Source: a virus. From it: a stretch of 29,969 bases of DNA. Where the stretch lies: IMG/VR virus record IMGVR_UViG_3300043449_000121, positions 1 through 29,969 of that record; one strand, given 5' to 3'. The translations under genes were made by a program, and so were the position numbers. The notes below the pieces were generated by a model. That model made no database searches and was not told where the DNA came from. It was given only the letters and a program-made list of their open reading frames with translations. Shown here one piece after another: positions 22,078-29,325 of this stretch; the first letter of the stretch is position 1, and each line of letters begins with the position of its first letter.

Positions 22078-22883
22078 TATTCAACTTCCTTTGCCAATAC
22101 TTGCAAATACATGATATCTTCTAGGTATTTATTATCAATCTGTCTAGTTTTGAAAGACTCAAGTATTTCGCTAATCTCGCCGTATTTTGGATTACTTTTA
22201 ACTTGTATTGAATCATTCACGATATTTTTTATTCTTCCTAATTCTTCGTTTATATAAATCTTGAAATCCAAATCCATTCCATCTTTTGCCATAATGAAGT
22301 GAGTAAGAAGCTTTTTTTGTTCTTCCAAAAGTGTTCCATTATATTTTTCATTAAACTTGCTAACGAAAGTCTTCAAAACAATATTGTCAATTGTTTGTAC
22401 AGTTTTTGTTTCTTTTTCTTCTGATACTATAAAATCAGTAAGATTTTGTTCTAGTATTATTCTTGTTTTGATTGGGATATCGATATCAAAAATTTGTGAT
22501 ATTGTAGCAAGATTTCTATAATTTGGCATAAAGTTTCTGAATACTGTGGGGCCAACGGTCTTGTTTACTGTGCTAATTAAGCGGCTTTGTTCGTTAAATA
22601 TATCTTGTTGATTCATAGAAAAATAAACTCTCTTTGATTCATTTATCAAAGCTTTTGCCATATCTGTATCTTCAACATTTTCAATTTCATAGAGAGTTTT
22701 ATAAACGTCTAGCTCTCTTGCCAAAGGCTTACCAGTAGCGAAGAATTCTTTTATAATTCCGACTATTTGTTTTTTTACTATCTCGTTTTTCTCTACGGTT
22801 GCCTTTGTTAATTCCTTAACCAGAGCTTCGTAAAGAAAAGCGGTATTTCTTTTCTTATTGTGCTTCAACTTTGGTTTTGACAT
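22077..22883 (-). CDS. Conserved head-module protein (268 aa), unknown function
   Basis: Start at ATG 22883 (SD GGAG about 10 nt upstream), inside the portal gene by 29 bp; an upstream TTG frame start at 22907 is unlikely. N-terminus MSKPKLKHNKKRNTAFLYEA and LVKELTKATVEKNEIVKKQI is highly basic and helical, a pattern repeatedly found next to portal genes in marine T4-like phages. The rest is helical and charged with no known motif (DIFNEQSRLISTVNKTVGPT; LLEEQKKLLTHFIMAKDG). Likely cytoplasmic and involved in prohead or portal assembly, by position only. An AACTATTTAAAT motif inside the portal gene (about 50 nt upstream) may give it a separate promoter. Confidence 0.78.
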   Translation of the reverse strand: MSKPKLKHNKKRNTAFLYEALVKELTKATVEKNEIVKKQIVGIIKEFFATGKPLARELDVYKTLYEIENVEDTDMAKALINESKRVYFSMNQQDIFNEQSRLISTVNKTVGPTVFRNFMPNYRNLATISQIFDIDIPIKTRIILEQNLTDFIVSEEKETKTVQTIDNIVLKTFVSKFNEKYNGTLLEEQKKLLTHFIMAKDGMDLDFKIYINEELGRIKNIVNDSIQVKSNPKYGEISEILESFKTRQIDNKYLEDIMYLQVLAKEVE

Positions 22884-24807
22884 TCTTTTTATTCTCCAGA
22901 CCTTCAATTAATCGGTCAATTTCATAAGCGGATTTAAATAGTTGATATTCTTCATCCTCTCCATAATTAGATTCGTTATTGTCCATCTCCATGATTCCGT
23001 TTGCAAGTCCTGCAAATTCTCTATATCCGGGAAATGATTTATCCATACCAGCAAAACTTTCACCAGCAGAAGAACGCATATTACGCTTTCTAGCTCCACT
23101 CATTCTTTTATCATGAGTTACTGGTTTGTATCCATTATCAGTTCTTACCATTCTATCTCTTCTCTTGCCGGGAGTTTCACCGGGAGCGGCTAATAGAGTT
23201 GGCTCTTCTGGTTCTCCACCGCCGCCGCCTTCTGGTTCTCCACCGCCGCCGCCTTCTGGTGCGCCACCCTCTGGTGGTGGTGCTTCGCCACCAGTTTCGC
23301 CTCCCATGCCTCCACCAAGTCCAAGGCCACCGCCTCCACCGCCGCCACCGCCTTCATCAGCAGTACCGATAGCTTCAAGAGCTTTGGCAAGTTTACGGTC
23401 ATAGAATTGCTCACGTTGAATTCTGATGAATTCTTCGTCTGATAATCCAAAGATTGTTTGTGCAATCCAACGCTTGGAGAAGTATCCTTCAGTTGCAGCA
23501 GAAGCAACATCAAATTTAGTTTTCCAATGCTCAAGTTCTTGAAGTGCAGCAATTTTTGATGGATTGCTTAATGCAAGCTTGAAAGAAATCAAATCATTGC
23601 CTCTGAAGCCCATAGTATAAAGATGGATGATACCAATCTTTTCTAATTCAGATACAACAGCTCTTTGTAGTCTTTGAATGGTTCTTGCAAAACGAATATC
23701 TTTTTGTGCAAGAGTTGCCTTGTCTTCTGATGCACCTTCGCCTCTTGAAAGATAAGACATTGGAATCTTAAGAGCAGAAAATAGTTTATCTCTCAAATAT
23801 TTGATATCATCAATAGCTGTTGTGTTTTGACCACCGGGAAGAGCATCAATCTTTGTAGAGCCAGCTCCACCGCGAACAGGAATGAAGTAATCTTCATCTA
23901 CTGACATTGGATTGTAACGCAAATCAACACGGCCAGTTTCTGGGTCGAGTACTTGATTACGCTTCATGGTAGTCATGACTTTTTGCATATATTGTTCCAC
24001 TTCATTTGGTGGAATATTGCCAACGTCAATATAGAATACCTTACGTTCTGGCGAACGAACAACACGATAAGCCATCATCGCGTCTTCCATCAAAGTTAAT
24101 TGACGATAGATACGACGGGCTGGGTCTAATACTGAAGTTCCATATGGTGAAAATCTGTCGTTACCAAGAATTCTAAAGTGTGCAATTTGCCAATTTTCAA
24201 AAGCTATTTTTCCAGAATTCCATTGATATTGAACGTAATTTGGATTTGTCTTGTCTTCTCCCTCAATTCTCTCAATTTCATTTGTTGGAAGAGAAATAAC
24301 GTTCTTTACGCCTAGTTTTTCATCAATATCAAGATAAAGGAAGTAATCGCCAAACTTGCACATATTACGTGCCCAACTGTATAGGTTGTGCTCTAGGTTT
24401 AATACTTTAAAATAAAGATTGTTAAGAATATATTTAATTTCCTCATTTGGACAATTAATTCTCAACATTGGAGTAAGTTCAGATGATGTTGTTATTTCAT
24501 CTGCATAAATGTCAAGTGTTGAGGCAATCTCTGGCATATATTCCATTTGTTCAAAGTCGGTGTATCTCTGTACACGATTTTGGGCAGACAAAATCTTTGA
24601 AGAAAATTGTTCATAATGACCATAGGTTGATTTCTTAAAAGCCAAACCTTGAGCAGATGTGAAATTAAATTTATCTAATTGTCCACGCTTATATCTACTT
24701 TGATAAGCATGTTGATAGTTTACGATAGGTCCAGAAAACAATCTTGTTAAATTTTTAAATAACGGTGATTGTGGATTCTTTATATTTTGTGGTTTATTGT
24801 CTGCCAT
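22855..24807 (-). CDS. Portal protein, gp20-like, with glycine-rich tail
   Basis: 650 aa (T4 gp20 is 524). Conserved portal blocks: ADEITTSSELTPMLRINCPN, LYSWARNMCKFGDYFLYLDI, YRQLTLMEDAMMAYRVVRSP-ERKVFYIDVGNIP, and ALKIPMSYLSRGEGASEDKA with TLAQKDIRFARTIQRLQRAV. Residues about 482-534 are almost pure Gly/Glu/Pro (including a run of nine Gly), then a charged, probably disordered tail of about 110 residues. The dodecameric portal is the DNA entry channel and docks the terminase. SD AAGGGA is 9 nt from the ATG, 6 nt after the terminase stop. The unusual tail is unlike T4 portal and might reach into the head interior or the neck. Confidence 0.92.
   Translation of the reverse strand: MADNKPQNIKNPQSPLFKNLTRLFSGPIVNYQHAYQSRYKRGQLDKFNFTSAQGLAFKKSTYGHYEQFSSKILSAQNRVQRYTDFEQMEYMPEIASTLDIYADEITTSSELTPMLRINCPNEEIKYILNNLYFKVLNLEHNLYSWARNMCKFGDYFLYLDIDEKLGVKNVISLPTNEIERIEGEDKTNPNYVQYQWNSGKIAFENWQIAHFRILGNDRFSPYGTSVLDPARRIYRQLTLMEDAMMAYRVVRSPERKVFYIDVGNIPPNEVEQYMQKVMTTMKRNQVLDPETGRVDLRYNPMSVDEDYFIPVRGGAGSTKIDALPGGQNTTAIDDIKYLRDKLFSALKIPMSYLSRGEGASEDKATLAQKDIRFARTIQRLQRAVVSELEKIGIIHLYTMGFRGNDLISFKLALSNPSKIAALQELEHWKTKFDVASAATEGYFSKRWIAQTIFGLSDEEFIRIQREQFYDRKLAKALEAIGTADEGGGGGGGGGLGLGGGMGGETGGEAPPPEGGAPEGGGGGEPEGGGGGEPEEPTLLAAPGETPGKRRDRMVRTDNGYKPVTHDKRMSGARKRNMRSSAGESFAGMDKSFPGYREFAGLANGIMEMDNNESNYGEDEEYQLFKSAYEIDRLIEGLENKKNVKTKVEAQ
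22934..22942 (-). promoter_or_regulatory. Possible late promoter ACTATTTAA inside the portal gene end
   Basis: Sense strand ATCAACTATTTAAATCCGC, about 50 nt before the 268-aa gene ATG (22883). It matches the intergenic core but is in coding sequence. Confidence 0.33.
23210..23257 (-). repeat. Two exact tandem 24-bp repeats in the portal glycine-rich region
   Basis: The unit GGTTCTCCACCG-CCGCCGCCTTCT (plus strand) occurs twice head-to-tail, encoding EGGGGGEP units. The surrounding DNA is locally GC-rich compared with the AT-rich genome. Suggests recent slippage-type expansion of the linker. Confidence 0.8.
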
Positions 24808-24813
24808 TATTTT

Positions 24814-26394
24814 TTATCCCTTGAATATCCAACTAAACTCATTGTATATAGCTGCTTGTTGTTTTCTATTAAAGTCTGTATTGTTGAATCTATCCATACC
24901 ATGAATTGTAGTATTGAGGACAGTATTTGATTTCAAAATACCACCAAGCATCGCTTTTTTATATTCTGCTTCTCTGTAACTAGTTTGAAATACAGTATCT
25001 TTAATCCAACAAGCAATTGCTAACGACATTATTAAGTCGTCGTTGTATCCTCTCATTGCTTGTGGTTTTCCATTATGCCATACGAATGTGTTCAATTCAT
25101 TTATAACTCTCTTTGAATTTAATTTCAAGGCTTTATTACGAATAAATTCTTCAAGCTTTGCAATTATTAATGGACGAGATTTGTATGAAGTTGTAAAGCC
25201 CGGAACCGAGTTACTAGAAGATTCTGCCAATGCTTGGTCTATATGTTCGTTTGTTCCTTTGACTGAATGGAATACTTTAGGATATCCCATATTTATTAGG
25301 TCTTTAAGAACCGCATAACCAATATTGTTGTTCTCAATAACAATCATACAATTACCATATTCTTTTCCACAATTGAAGAGAAATCTTGCATAATCATCTG
25401 TTGCCATTTTTCCTTGATACTCTGCAACAACTTCCATAGTATCAACATTCATAACATGAAATACTGAATAATCGCTTCCATCTCCGCGCGCAACGTCTGC
25501 TATAAGCGCGTAGTTGTGATTTGGGTCATATTCTTTCCAAATCCAATAATTCCTATCAAACCCAGAGCGGTGCTTTGGGTCTGTTGTTTTCTCTAAATAA
25601 AACTCAATATCTTCTGGTGCAATAACTGTTTCGCCAGAAGCATTGAAGGAACATTCGTATTCTTGTGCAATCTTTCTTCTATCAAAGTTTTTAGTTTCAC
25701 TTTCAAACCACTCTTGGTCACGGTCTGGGTGGACTGACCAATGTAACTTCATTGGGTGAAAATCATTAATTGATGCTTCTGCGCCAACATAAGTTTGATG
25801 GAACCAATTACCTACACCATTAGGGGTTGAGATAGCTATACAACGACCACCAGTAGCAAGCGTAGGATATACGCCTGTCCACAGTTCGTCCATACCCTCG
25901 ATAAACCCAGCTTCGTCCAATACCATCAATGACAAAGCTTCTGAACGGCCAGCATCACCGGACGTTGCAGAAGCTTTGATTTGAGAGCCGTTGGAAAGCT
26001 CAAATGAATTTCTATTGTCGATTGAGATATCGGCAATTATCAACCAAGCTGGTAAATTCTTTATTATATATTTTACTTTCTTTACCAAGTTTGCTGCTGA
26101 TAACAGTTTGGTTGCTAAAACCAATACGTTCTTATCTCTATGGAACAACATTAGCCATGCTATATAAGCAGCTACTATTGTAGATAAACCTAGCTGACGA
26201 GCCTTAAGAACTACATTGAATCTGTAATCAATAAAGTTCTTAAGGGCTTCATCTTGAAACTGATATGTCTTGAACGGTATGGGGCCGCGAATTGGATGTG
26301 ATACTTTTGCATATGTATTGATAAAGTATACAGGGTCACGACCACATTTTAATATTTCTTTTTGTATTTGTTCTTTTGTAAATTTATAAGACAT
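24814..26394 (-). CDS. Terminase large subunit, gp17-like
   Basis: 526 aa (T4 gp17 is 610). ATPase: Walker A KARQLGLST (64-72), Walker B LMVLDE (156-161) and coupling motif AISTPNG (187-193). RNase H-like nuclease: first Asp300 in IADVARGDGSDYS, Glu354 in IVIENNNIG, and Asp452/453 in RGYNDDLIMSLAIA; the spacing is close to T4 (401/458/542). All key residues are present. It pumps DNA through the portal and cuts concatemers. It lies directly before the portal gene, 6 nt apart. The ATG has only a weak SD. The shorter length comes mainly from a reduced N-terminal region. Confidence 0.96.
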   Translation of the reverse strand: MSYKFTKEQIQKEILKCGRDPVYFINTYAKVSHPIRGPIPFKTYQFQDEALKNFIDYRFNVVLKARQLGLSTIVAAYIAWLMLFHRDKNVLVLATKLLSAANLVKKVKYIIKNLPAWLIIADISIDNRNSFELSNGSQIKASATSGDAGRSEALSLMVLDEAGFIEGMDELWTGVYPTLATGGRCIAISTPNGVGNWFHQTYVGAEASINDFHPMKLHWSVHPDRDQEWFESETKNFDRRKIAQEYECSFNASGETVIAPEDIEFYLEKTTDPKHRSGFDRNYWIWKEYDPNHNYALIADVARGDGSDYSVFHVMNVDTMEVVAEYQGKMATDDYARFLFNCGKEYGNCMIVIENNNIGYAVLKDLINMGYPKVFHSVKGTNEHIDQALAESSSNSVPGFTTSYKSRPLIIAKLEEFIRNKALKLNSKRVINELNTFVWHNGKPQAMRGYNDDLIMSLAIACWIKDTVFQTSYREAEYKKAMLGGILKSNTVLNTTIHGMDRFNNTDFNRKQQAAIYNEFSWIFKG

Positions 26395-26405
26395 AACATT
26401 TTTTA

Positions 26406-26963
26406 CTAGTCTTTCTTTGTTTCTTTTCTTGTATCGTTAATTGACTTCTTGGCGTCTTGTCTACCCATAGCCAAAAACTTCTTGGTGATATCACGGGTTG
26501 GGTCACCAGTTCTTTGACCAACTGGTACTACATCTTTCATACCATTAATTTCATAACATTGTTTAGCATATACGGCATTTCTAATTCTTGAAATTGGGTC
26601 TACTCTAATTTGTAAGTCGCCATGCTCTTTTAAAGATACTGAACCTTTAGTAACTTTCCTGTACTCTTTAATGAGGAAACTTTTAATGTTTCCAACTCTG
26701 TCAGATATTTCATTCTTAAATTTTGGGTCATGATATTGGTCCATTTTAACATCTACTTGATATGTTAAATATAGCTTATTACCCATAATTTTAATCTTGA
26801 ATCCATCCACAACTCTTGAATCGAGCAATGGGTCACCATCTTCTCTTACAAGCCCAATCTTGCGTGGTTCACCATCAAGAGCGTATCTTTGTGATTGTGA
26901 ACCGTCATAAGCATTTGCTGCTGCTTGATGGAGTCCTTGAATTATCTCATAAGTTGTAGCCAT
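26406..26963 (-). CDS. Conserved protein upstream of large terminase (185 aa), unknown
   Basis: MATTYEIIQGLHQAAANAYD, then DGEPRKIGLVREDGDPLLDS, RVVDGFKIKIMGNKLYLTYQ, and a helical region VGNIKSFLIKEYRKVTKGSV; the C-terminal tail is basic (GRQDAKKSINDTRKETKKD). I recall similar genes in other T4-like marine phages but no function. Position suggests either small terminase (T4 gp16, 164 aa) or a head-tail protein; there is no visible DNA-binding helix-turn-helix or central oligomerisation coiled coil, so I do not call it gp16. SD AAAGGA about 12 nt from the ATG; 11 nt before the terminase gene. Confidence 0.72.
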   Translation of the reverse strand: MATTYEIIQGLHQAAANAYDGSQSQRYALDGEPRKIGLVREDGDPLLDSRVVDGFKIKIMGNKLYLTYQVDVKMDQYHDPKFKNEISDRVGNIKSFLIKEYRKVTKGSVSLKEHGDLQIRVDPISRIRNAVYAKQCYEINGMKDVVPVGQRTGDPTRDITKKFLAMGRQDAKKSINDTRKETKKD

Positions 26964-26986
26964 TTATTTTCAATTCCTTTGTTTTA

Positions 26987-27421
26987 TTATTTTCTGGCGT
27001 TTGCTGCCGCTAGGCGGGCGCGAGCTTCCGCAGAATAATCATGATTTGCAGGTGGACCCGATGGTCTTTGGTATTGTGTTGATGGGGCTGGTTTTGGTTC
27101 TTCTATTAAAGGTACATTCATGCTTAATGCAACAGTACGTGCCAATTCTGCAACATCGTATCCAATTTCACGGGCTAATTCTTTTAAGTGTTCAAATGAT
27201 TCTGCGCTAGAATAATCAAGCATATCAGAAAGTTTAGTTTTGGTAGTATTACTATCTTTTTCTTTAAGAGCTGAAATTATCTCTGCAATAGGAAGTTGTT
27301 CACCGTCTAAAAAAATTCCATCTTCAGTATAACTAACACCACTACCACTAACATTCTCGGCCAACACCTTCCTTAATTCGGTTTTGATTATCTTTCTTAA
27401 TTGAGACTCTGTTATTCTCAT
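26987..27421 (-). CDS. N-terminally tagged small protein (144 aa)
   Basis: Tag MRITESQLRKIIKTELRKVL followed by AE|NVSGSG, L-A-E at residues 20-22. After the predicted cut come a small acidic domain (GIFLDGEQLPIAEIISALKE), a helical part (SFEHLKELAREIGYDVAELA) and a disordered Pro-rich tail with a final Ala/Arg helix (YSAEARARLAAANARK). Not recognised as any known family. SD AAGGA about 9 nt from the ATG; near the terminase rather than the protease, so the tag family spans both halves of the head module. Proposed to be packaged into proheads; inference. Confidence 0.72.
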   Translation of the reverse strand: MRITESQLRKIIKTELRKVLAENVSGSGVSYTEDGIFLDGEQLPIAEIISALKEKDSNTTKTKLSDMLDYSSAESFEHLKELAREIGYDVAELARTVALSMNVPLIEEPKPAPSTQYQRPSGPPANHDYSAEARARLAAANARK

Positions 27422-27442
27422 GATTTAAATTCCTTTTTAATA

Positions 27443-27775
27443 TTATTCTTGTTGGTAATCGTCTTCTTCAGATACGCCTCTTGATTTATCATATTCTAAA
27501 GCGTGATAAACATCACCAATTGATTGTGCCATTTGTGCAACCTTTGATTGCATCCATTCTGGCAGATTCTCGCCGTCTTCAATCATATCGTGAAGCTTTA
27601 AAGCATATTCGCCAATTTTAAAAAGTTGGCTTTTGGTCATATAGCCTTCGTAATCTAATTCTTGGTCTTGACCTTGAACGGTATCATCATAGCCTTGTGG
27701 CAAATCTTCTGAACGGTTTATTGCTTCCATTTCTTCTTTTATGATTTGCTTTAATCTATTTTTTGCTATTAACAT
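27443..27775 (-). CDS. N-terminally tagged small acidic protein (110 aa)
   Basis: Starts MLIAKNRLKQIIKEEMEAIN; residues 7-15 (RLKQIIKEE) are identical to the 82-aa protein next to the protease, but the (I/L)-x-E site at 20-22 is missing (N-R-S). The rest is acidic and helical (YMTKSQLFKIGEYALKLHDM, EWMQSKVAQMAQSIGDVYHA) with an acidic tail. No family. Strong SD GGAGG 8 nt from the ATG, inside the end of the previous gene (20-bp overlap). It might be an uncleaved member, or a chaperone-like protein; both are guesses. Confidence 0.72.
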   Translation of the reverse strand: MLIAKNRLKQIIKEEMEAINRSEDLPQGYDDTVQGQDQELDYEGYMTKSQLFKIGEYALKLHDMIEDGENLPEWMQSKVAQMAQSIGDVYHALEYDKSRGVSEEDDYQQE

Positions 27776-28145
27776 TATTTGGCCTCCAACCAGTATTCCA
27801 ACGCTCTTCTCTACCTTCTACATGTTGAACATAACATTTATAGCAACATCTATATTTATTCATATACATATCATCTTCTATAGAAAATGAATATATCGAA
27901 CAAACAGGACAGGTCCGATTGCTTTCTCTATTAAGTAGTTTTTTAGAAATAAAAACACCATCAATTTCAATTTTATGTTCTTTATCTTCTATAATTGTTT
28001 GTTTTTTATTTAATTCTTTGACTTGCTCTAAATATTCCGTTTCCTTATCTTCATTCCACAAGGATTTTGGATTCAAGATTGTTTCTGTGCCATATTTTTG
28101 AGCAATAGCTTTCTCTATTTTTACAATATCGTTAGGGTCTTTCAT
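27756..28145 (-). CDS. Zinc-ribbon protein (129 aa), unknown function
   Basis: N-terminal charged helix region, then a probable zinc site made of CPVC (about residue 79) and CCYKC (about residue 99), followed by the conserved-looking block YVQHVEGREERWNTGWRPNN. The pattern CPxC-(~16)-CCxxCYxxYVE.REERW..GWRP is familiar from hypothetical proteins of T4-like marine phages. No nuclease motif is visible. It overlaps the next tagged gene by 20 bp. Weak SD (GAGTGA). Possibly a small DNA-packaging or assembly factor; unproven. Confidence 0.72.
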   Translation of the reverse strand: MKDPNDIVKIEKAIAQKYGTETILNPKSLWNEDKETEYLEQVKELNKKQTIIEDKEHKIEIDGVFISKKLLNRESNRTCPVCSIYSFSIEDDMYMNKYRCCYKCYVQHVEGREERWNTGWRPNNVNSKK

Positions 28146-28152
28146 AAATCAC

Positions 28153-28575
28153 TCAATCGTTATTAATACTATCATAAACATAATATGTTCCAAATGAAGT
28201 TGCAAGTCCTGTAGCGAATCCTATTCCCATCCATAATGGAACCATGTTTTTATTTTGCTTCTTTATTATCTCATATGCTTTGTCAAGTTCTTTATCTTTT
28301 TGTTCTATTATGCTTTTATTTGTTTCTTGACAAGTTTTAAGTTCAAATTCTAATTTTGATATTTGTGCATCTTTAGAGATTTTTAATTTTTCTATTTCAT
28401 GTTTTGAGTTTTCTTCACATATAGAAACATCTTCTTGATGTTTGGATATTATTGTCGCTACTCCATCTGGAGTTATTAGTGCGCCATTAAACGGAGCAAC
28501 CTCTCCTTGTTTTATGGTTTGAAATTCTTGACCATATGCTGGGTTTATCAATAGTAGTAACAAGCTAATTACCAT
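28153..28575 (-). CDS. Signal-peptide, coiled-coil, C-terminal TM protein (lysis-module candidate)
   Basis: 140 aa. N-terminal hydrophobic stretch MVISLLLLLINPAYGQ looks like a cleavable signal (AYG|Q), though without a Lys/Arg n-region. Then KQGEVAPFNGALITPDGVAT, a motif (G..APF.G.L) seen in many phage and plasmid membrane proteins with coiled coils. Residues about 40-105 are a Lys/Glu coiled coil with two Cys, and VPLWMGIGFATGLATSFGTY (about 112-131) is a C-terminal TM segment. This topology puts the coiled coil in the periplasm. No lipobox, so it is not a standard outer-membrane spanin. Its start overlaps the preceding gene by 11 bp. Together they could act in envelope disruption; alternative: virion-membrane accessory. 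Confidence 0.68.
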   Translation of the reverse strand: MVISLLLLLINPAYGQEFQTIKQGEVAPFNGALITPDGVATIISKHQEDVSICEENSKHEIEKLKISKDAQISKLEFELKTCQETNKSIIEQKDKELDKAYEIIKKQNKNMVPLWMGIGFATGLATSFGTYYVYDSINND

Positions 28576-28945
28576 TTAATCCATACCTTCCTCTTAATTC
28601 ATTTGCTAATTGTGTCGGGTCTTGCAATCTTTGTGATAATAACATTTGTTGATATTGTTGAGTTTCTTTTATCTTTTTAATCTCTTCATCGTGTCTTATA
28701 TGTTCATTATTTAAATCTACTTGATATTGCATAAACAATCCATCATAATATGTTTTTTGTTTATCAATTGTATCTTGCAAAATTTTAATCTGTTCTTTTG
28801 ATGAATCTCTAGAAGAATCTAAAGCTTTTCTCAAATTACTCGTATAGTTTAAAAAATAAAGCGGTACTACAATAGCATAAACTATTGCAAGTACCGCTTT
28901 CCAATTTTCTTTTAGAAAACTAAACACTTCCTCTAAATTTTCCAA
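28565..28945 (-). CDS. TM plus coiled-coil protein, i-spanin-like
   Basis: 126 aa. A single N-terminal TM (NWKAVLAIVYAIVVPLYFLN, about 14-33) is followed by a long charged coiled coil (LDSSRDSSKEQIKILQDTID, about 42-100) and a short tail LANELRGRYGLNGN. N-in TM plus periplasmic coiled coil is the i-spanin (Rz) topology, and its neighbours are a holin-like gene and another envelope protein. No ATG is available: the frame opens with TTG at 28945 right after an in-frame stop, and GTG at 28927 sits too close to AGAGGAA. The start is therefore uncertain. Function assignment is from topology and context only. Confidence 0.62.
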   Translation of the reverse strand: MENLEEVFSFLKENWKAVLAIVYAIVVPLYFLNYTSNLRKALDSSRDSSKEQIKILQDTIDKQKTYYDGLFMQYQVDLNNEHIRHDEEIKKIKETQQYQQMLLSQRLQDPTQLANELRGRYGLNGN

Positions 28946-29117
28946 CTATGTCAACAACTGATTGGCTACCAATATAAATAGCAGAAATCAAAACCCAATC
29001 AGAAGAAGAGAGGTCTGAAAAAGCCAACAACCCTGTGGCAGTAAGCCATACAAGAAGTTTTCTTGAAACTAACTTGTCCAACACTTTATCAAGACCATGT
29101 TTAAAAATTGCCATCAT
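28920..29117 (-). CDS. Small two-helix membrane protein, holin-like
   Basis: 65 aa (64 from the second ATG). Charged N-terminus AIFKHGLDKVLDKLVSRK, then two hydrophobic segments LLVWLTATGLLAFSDL (about 21-36) and SSDWVLISAIYIGSQSVVDIVG (about 38-58), and a basic end. Size and two-TM layout fit small phage holins, and similar proteins occur upstream of spanin-like genes. SD AAGGAAA is about 8 nt from the first ATG. A CAACTATTTATT motif lies about 45 nt upstream inside the previous gene, so the membrane cassette may have its own promoter. No endolysin is present in the window, which weakens the lysis call. Confidence 0.55.
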   Translation of the reverse strand: MMAIFKHGLDKVLDKLVSRKLLVWLTATGLLAFSDLSSSDWVLISAIYIGSQSVVDIVGKFRGSV

Positions 29118-29325
29118 TTGTGTTTCCTTCTTTGAATTTTATATAATCTTTAAGTGCTGAAATAAATAGTTGCTCAAACTTTTCTTGCTCCCACTTTTCC
29201 CAACCATGCATTTTGATTATTTCTTCTTCAAATCCATCCTCAATATCAAAAACAACTTTTGCAGAACCATCTGGGTTGTCGATAATGTCGGCTACTTTTA
29301 TCCGATAGTTTTTAAATGTTGACAT
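29101..29325 (-). CDS. Small hypothetical protein (74 aa)
   Basis: Starts MSTFKNYRIKVADIIDNPDG with SD GGGAG about 7-8 nt upstream; an upstream Met lacks an SD and would sit further inside the ATPase gene. Beta-rich N-half with SAKVVFDIEDGFEEEI, then a helical end with WEKWEQEKFEQLFISALKDY. It overlaps the SbcC-like gene by 14 bp and the holin-like gene by 17 bp. No family recognised; cytoplasmic. Confidence 0.7.
   Translation of the reverse strand: MSTFKNYRIKVADIIDNPDGSAKVVFDIEDGFEEEIIKMHGWEKWEQEKFEQLFISALKDYIKFKEGNTNDGNF
29161..29170 (-). promoter_or_regulatory. Possible late promoter ACTATTTATT inside the 74-aa gene
   Basis: Sense strand GAGCAACTATTTATTTCAGC, about 45 nt before the holin-like ATG. 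Same core as the intergenic motifs, but located in coding sequence, so chance is possible. Confidence 0.35.

Noticed and set aside
23126-23404. Proline-rich plus-strand open frame
   Set aside because: It is simply the complement of the portal glycine-rich repeats.
26406-26963. Small terminase subunit (gp16) call for the gene before gp17
   Set aside because: Position fits, but no helix-turn-helix or central oligomerisation helix pattern could be seen; left as unknown.
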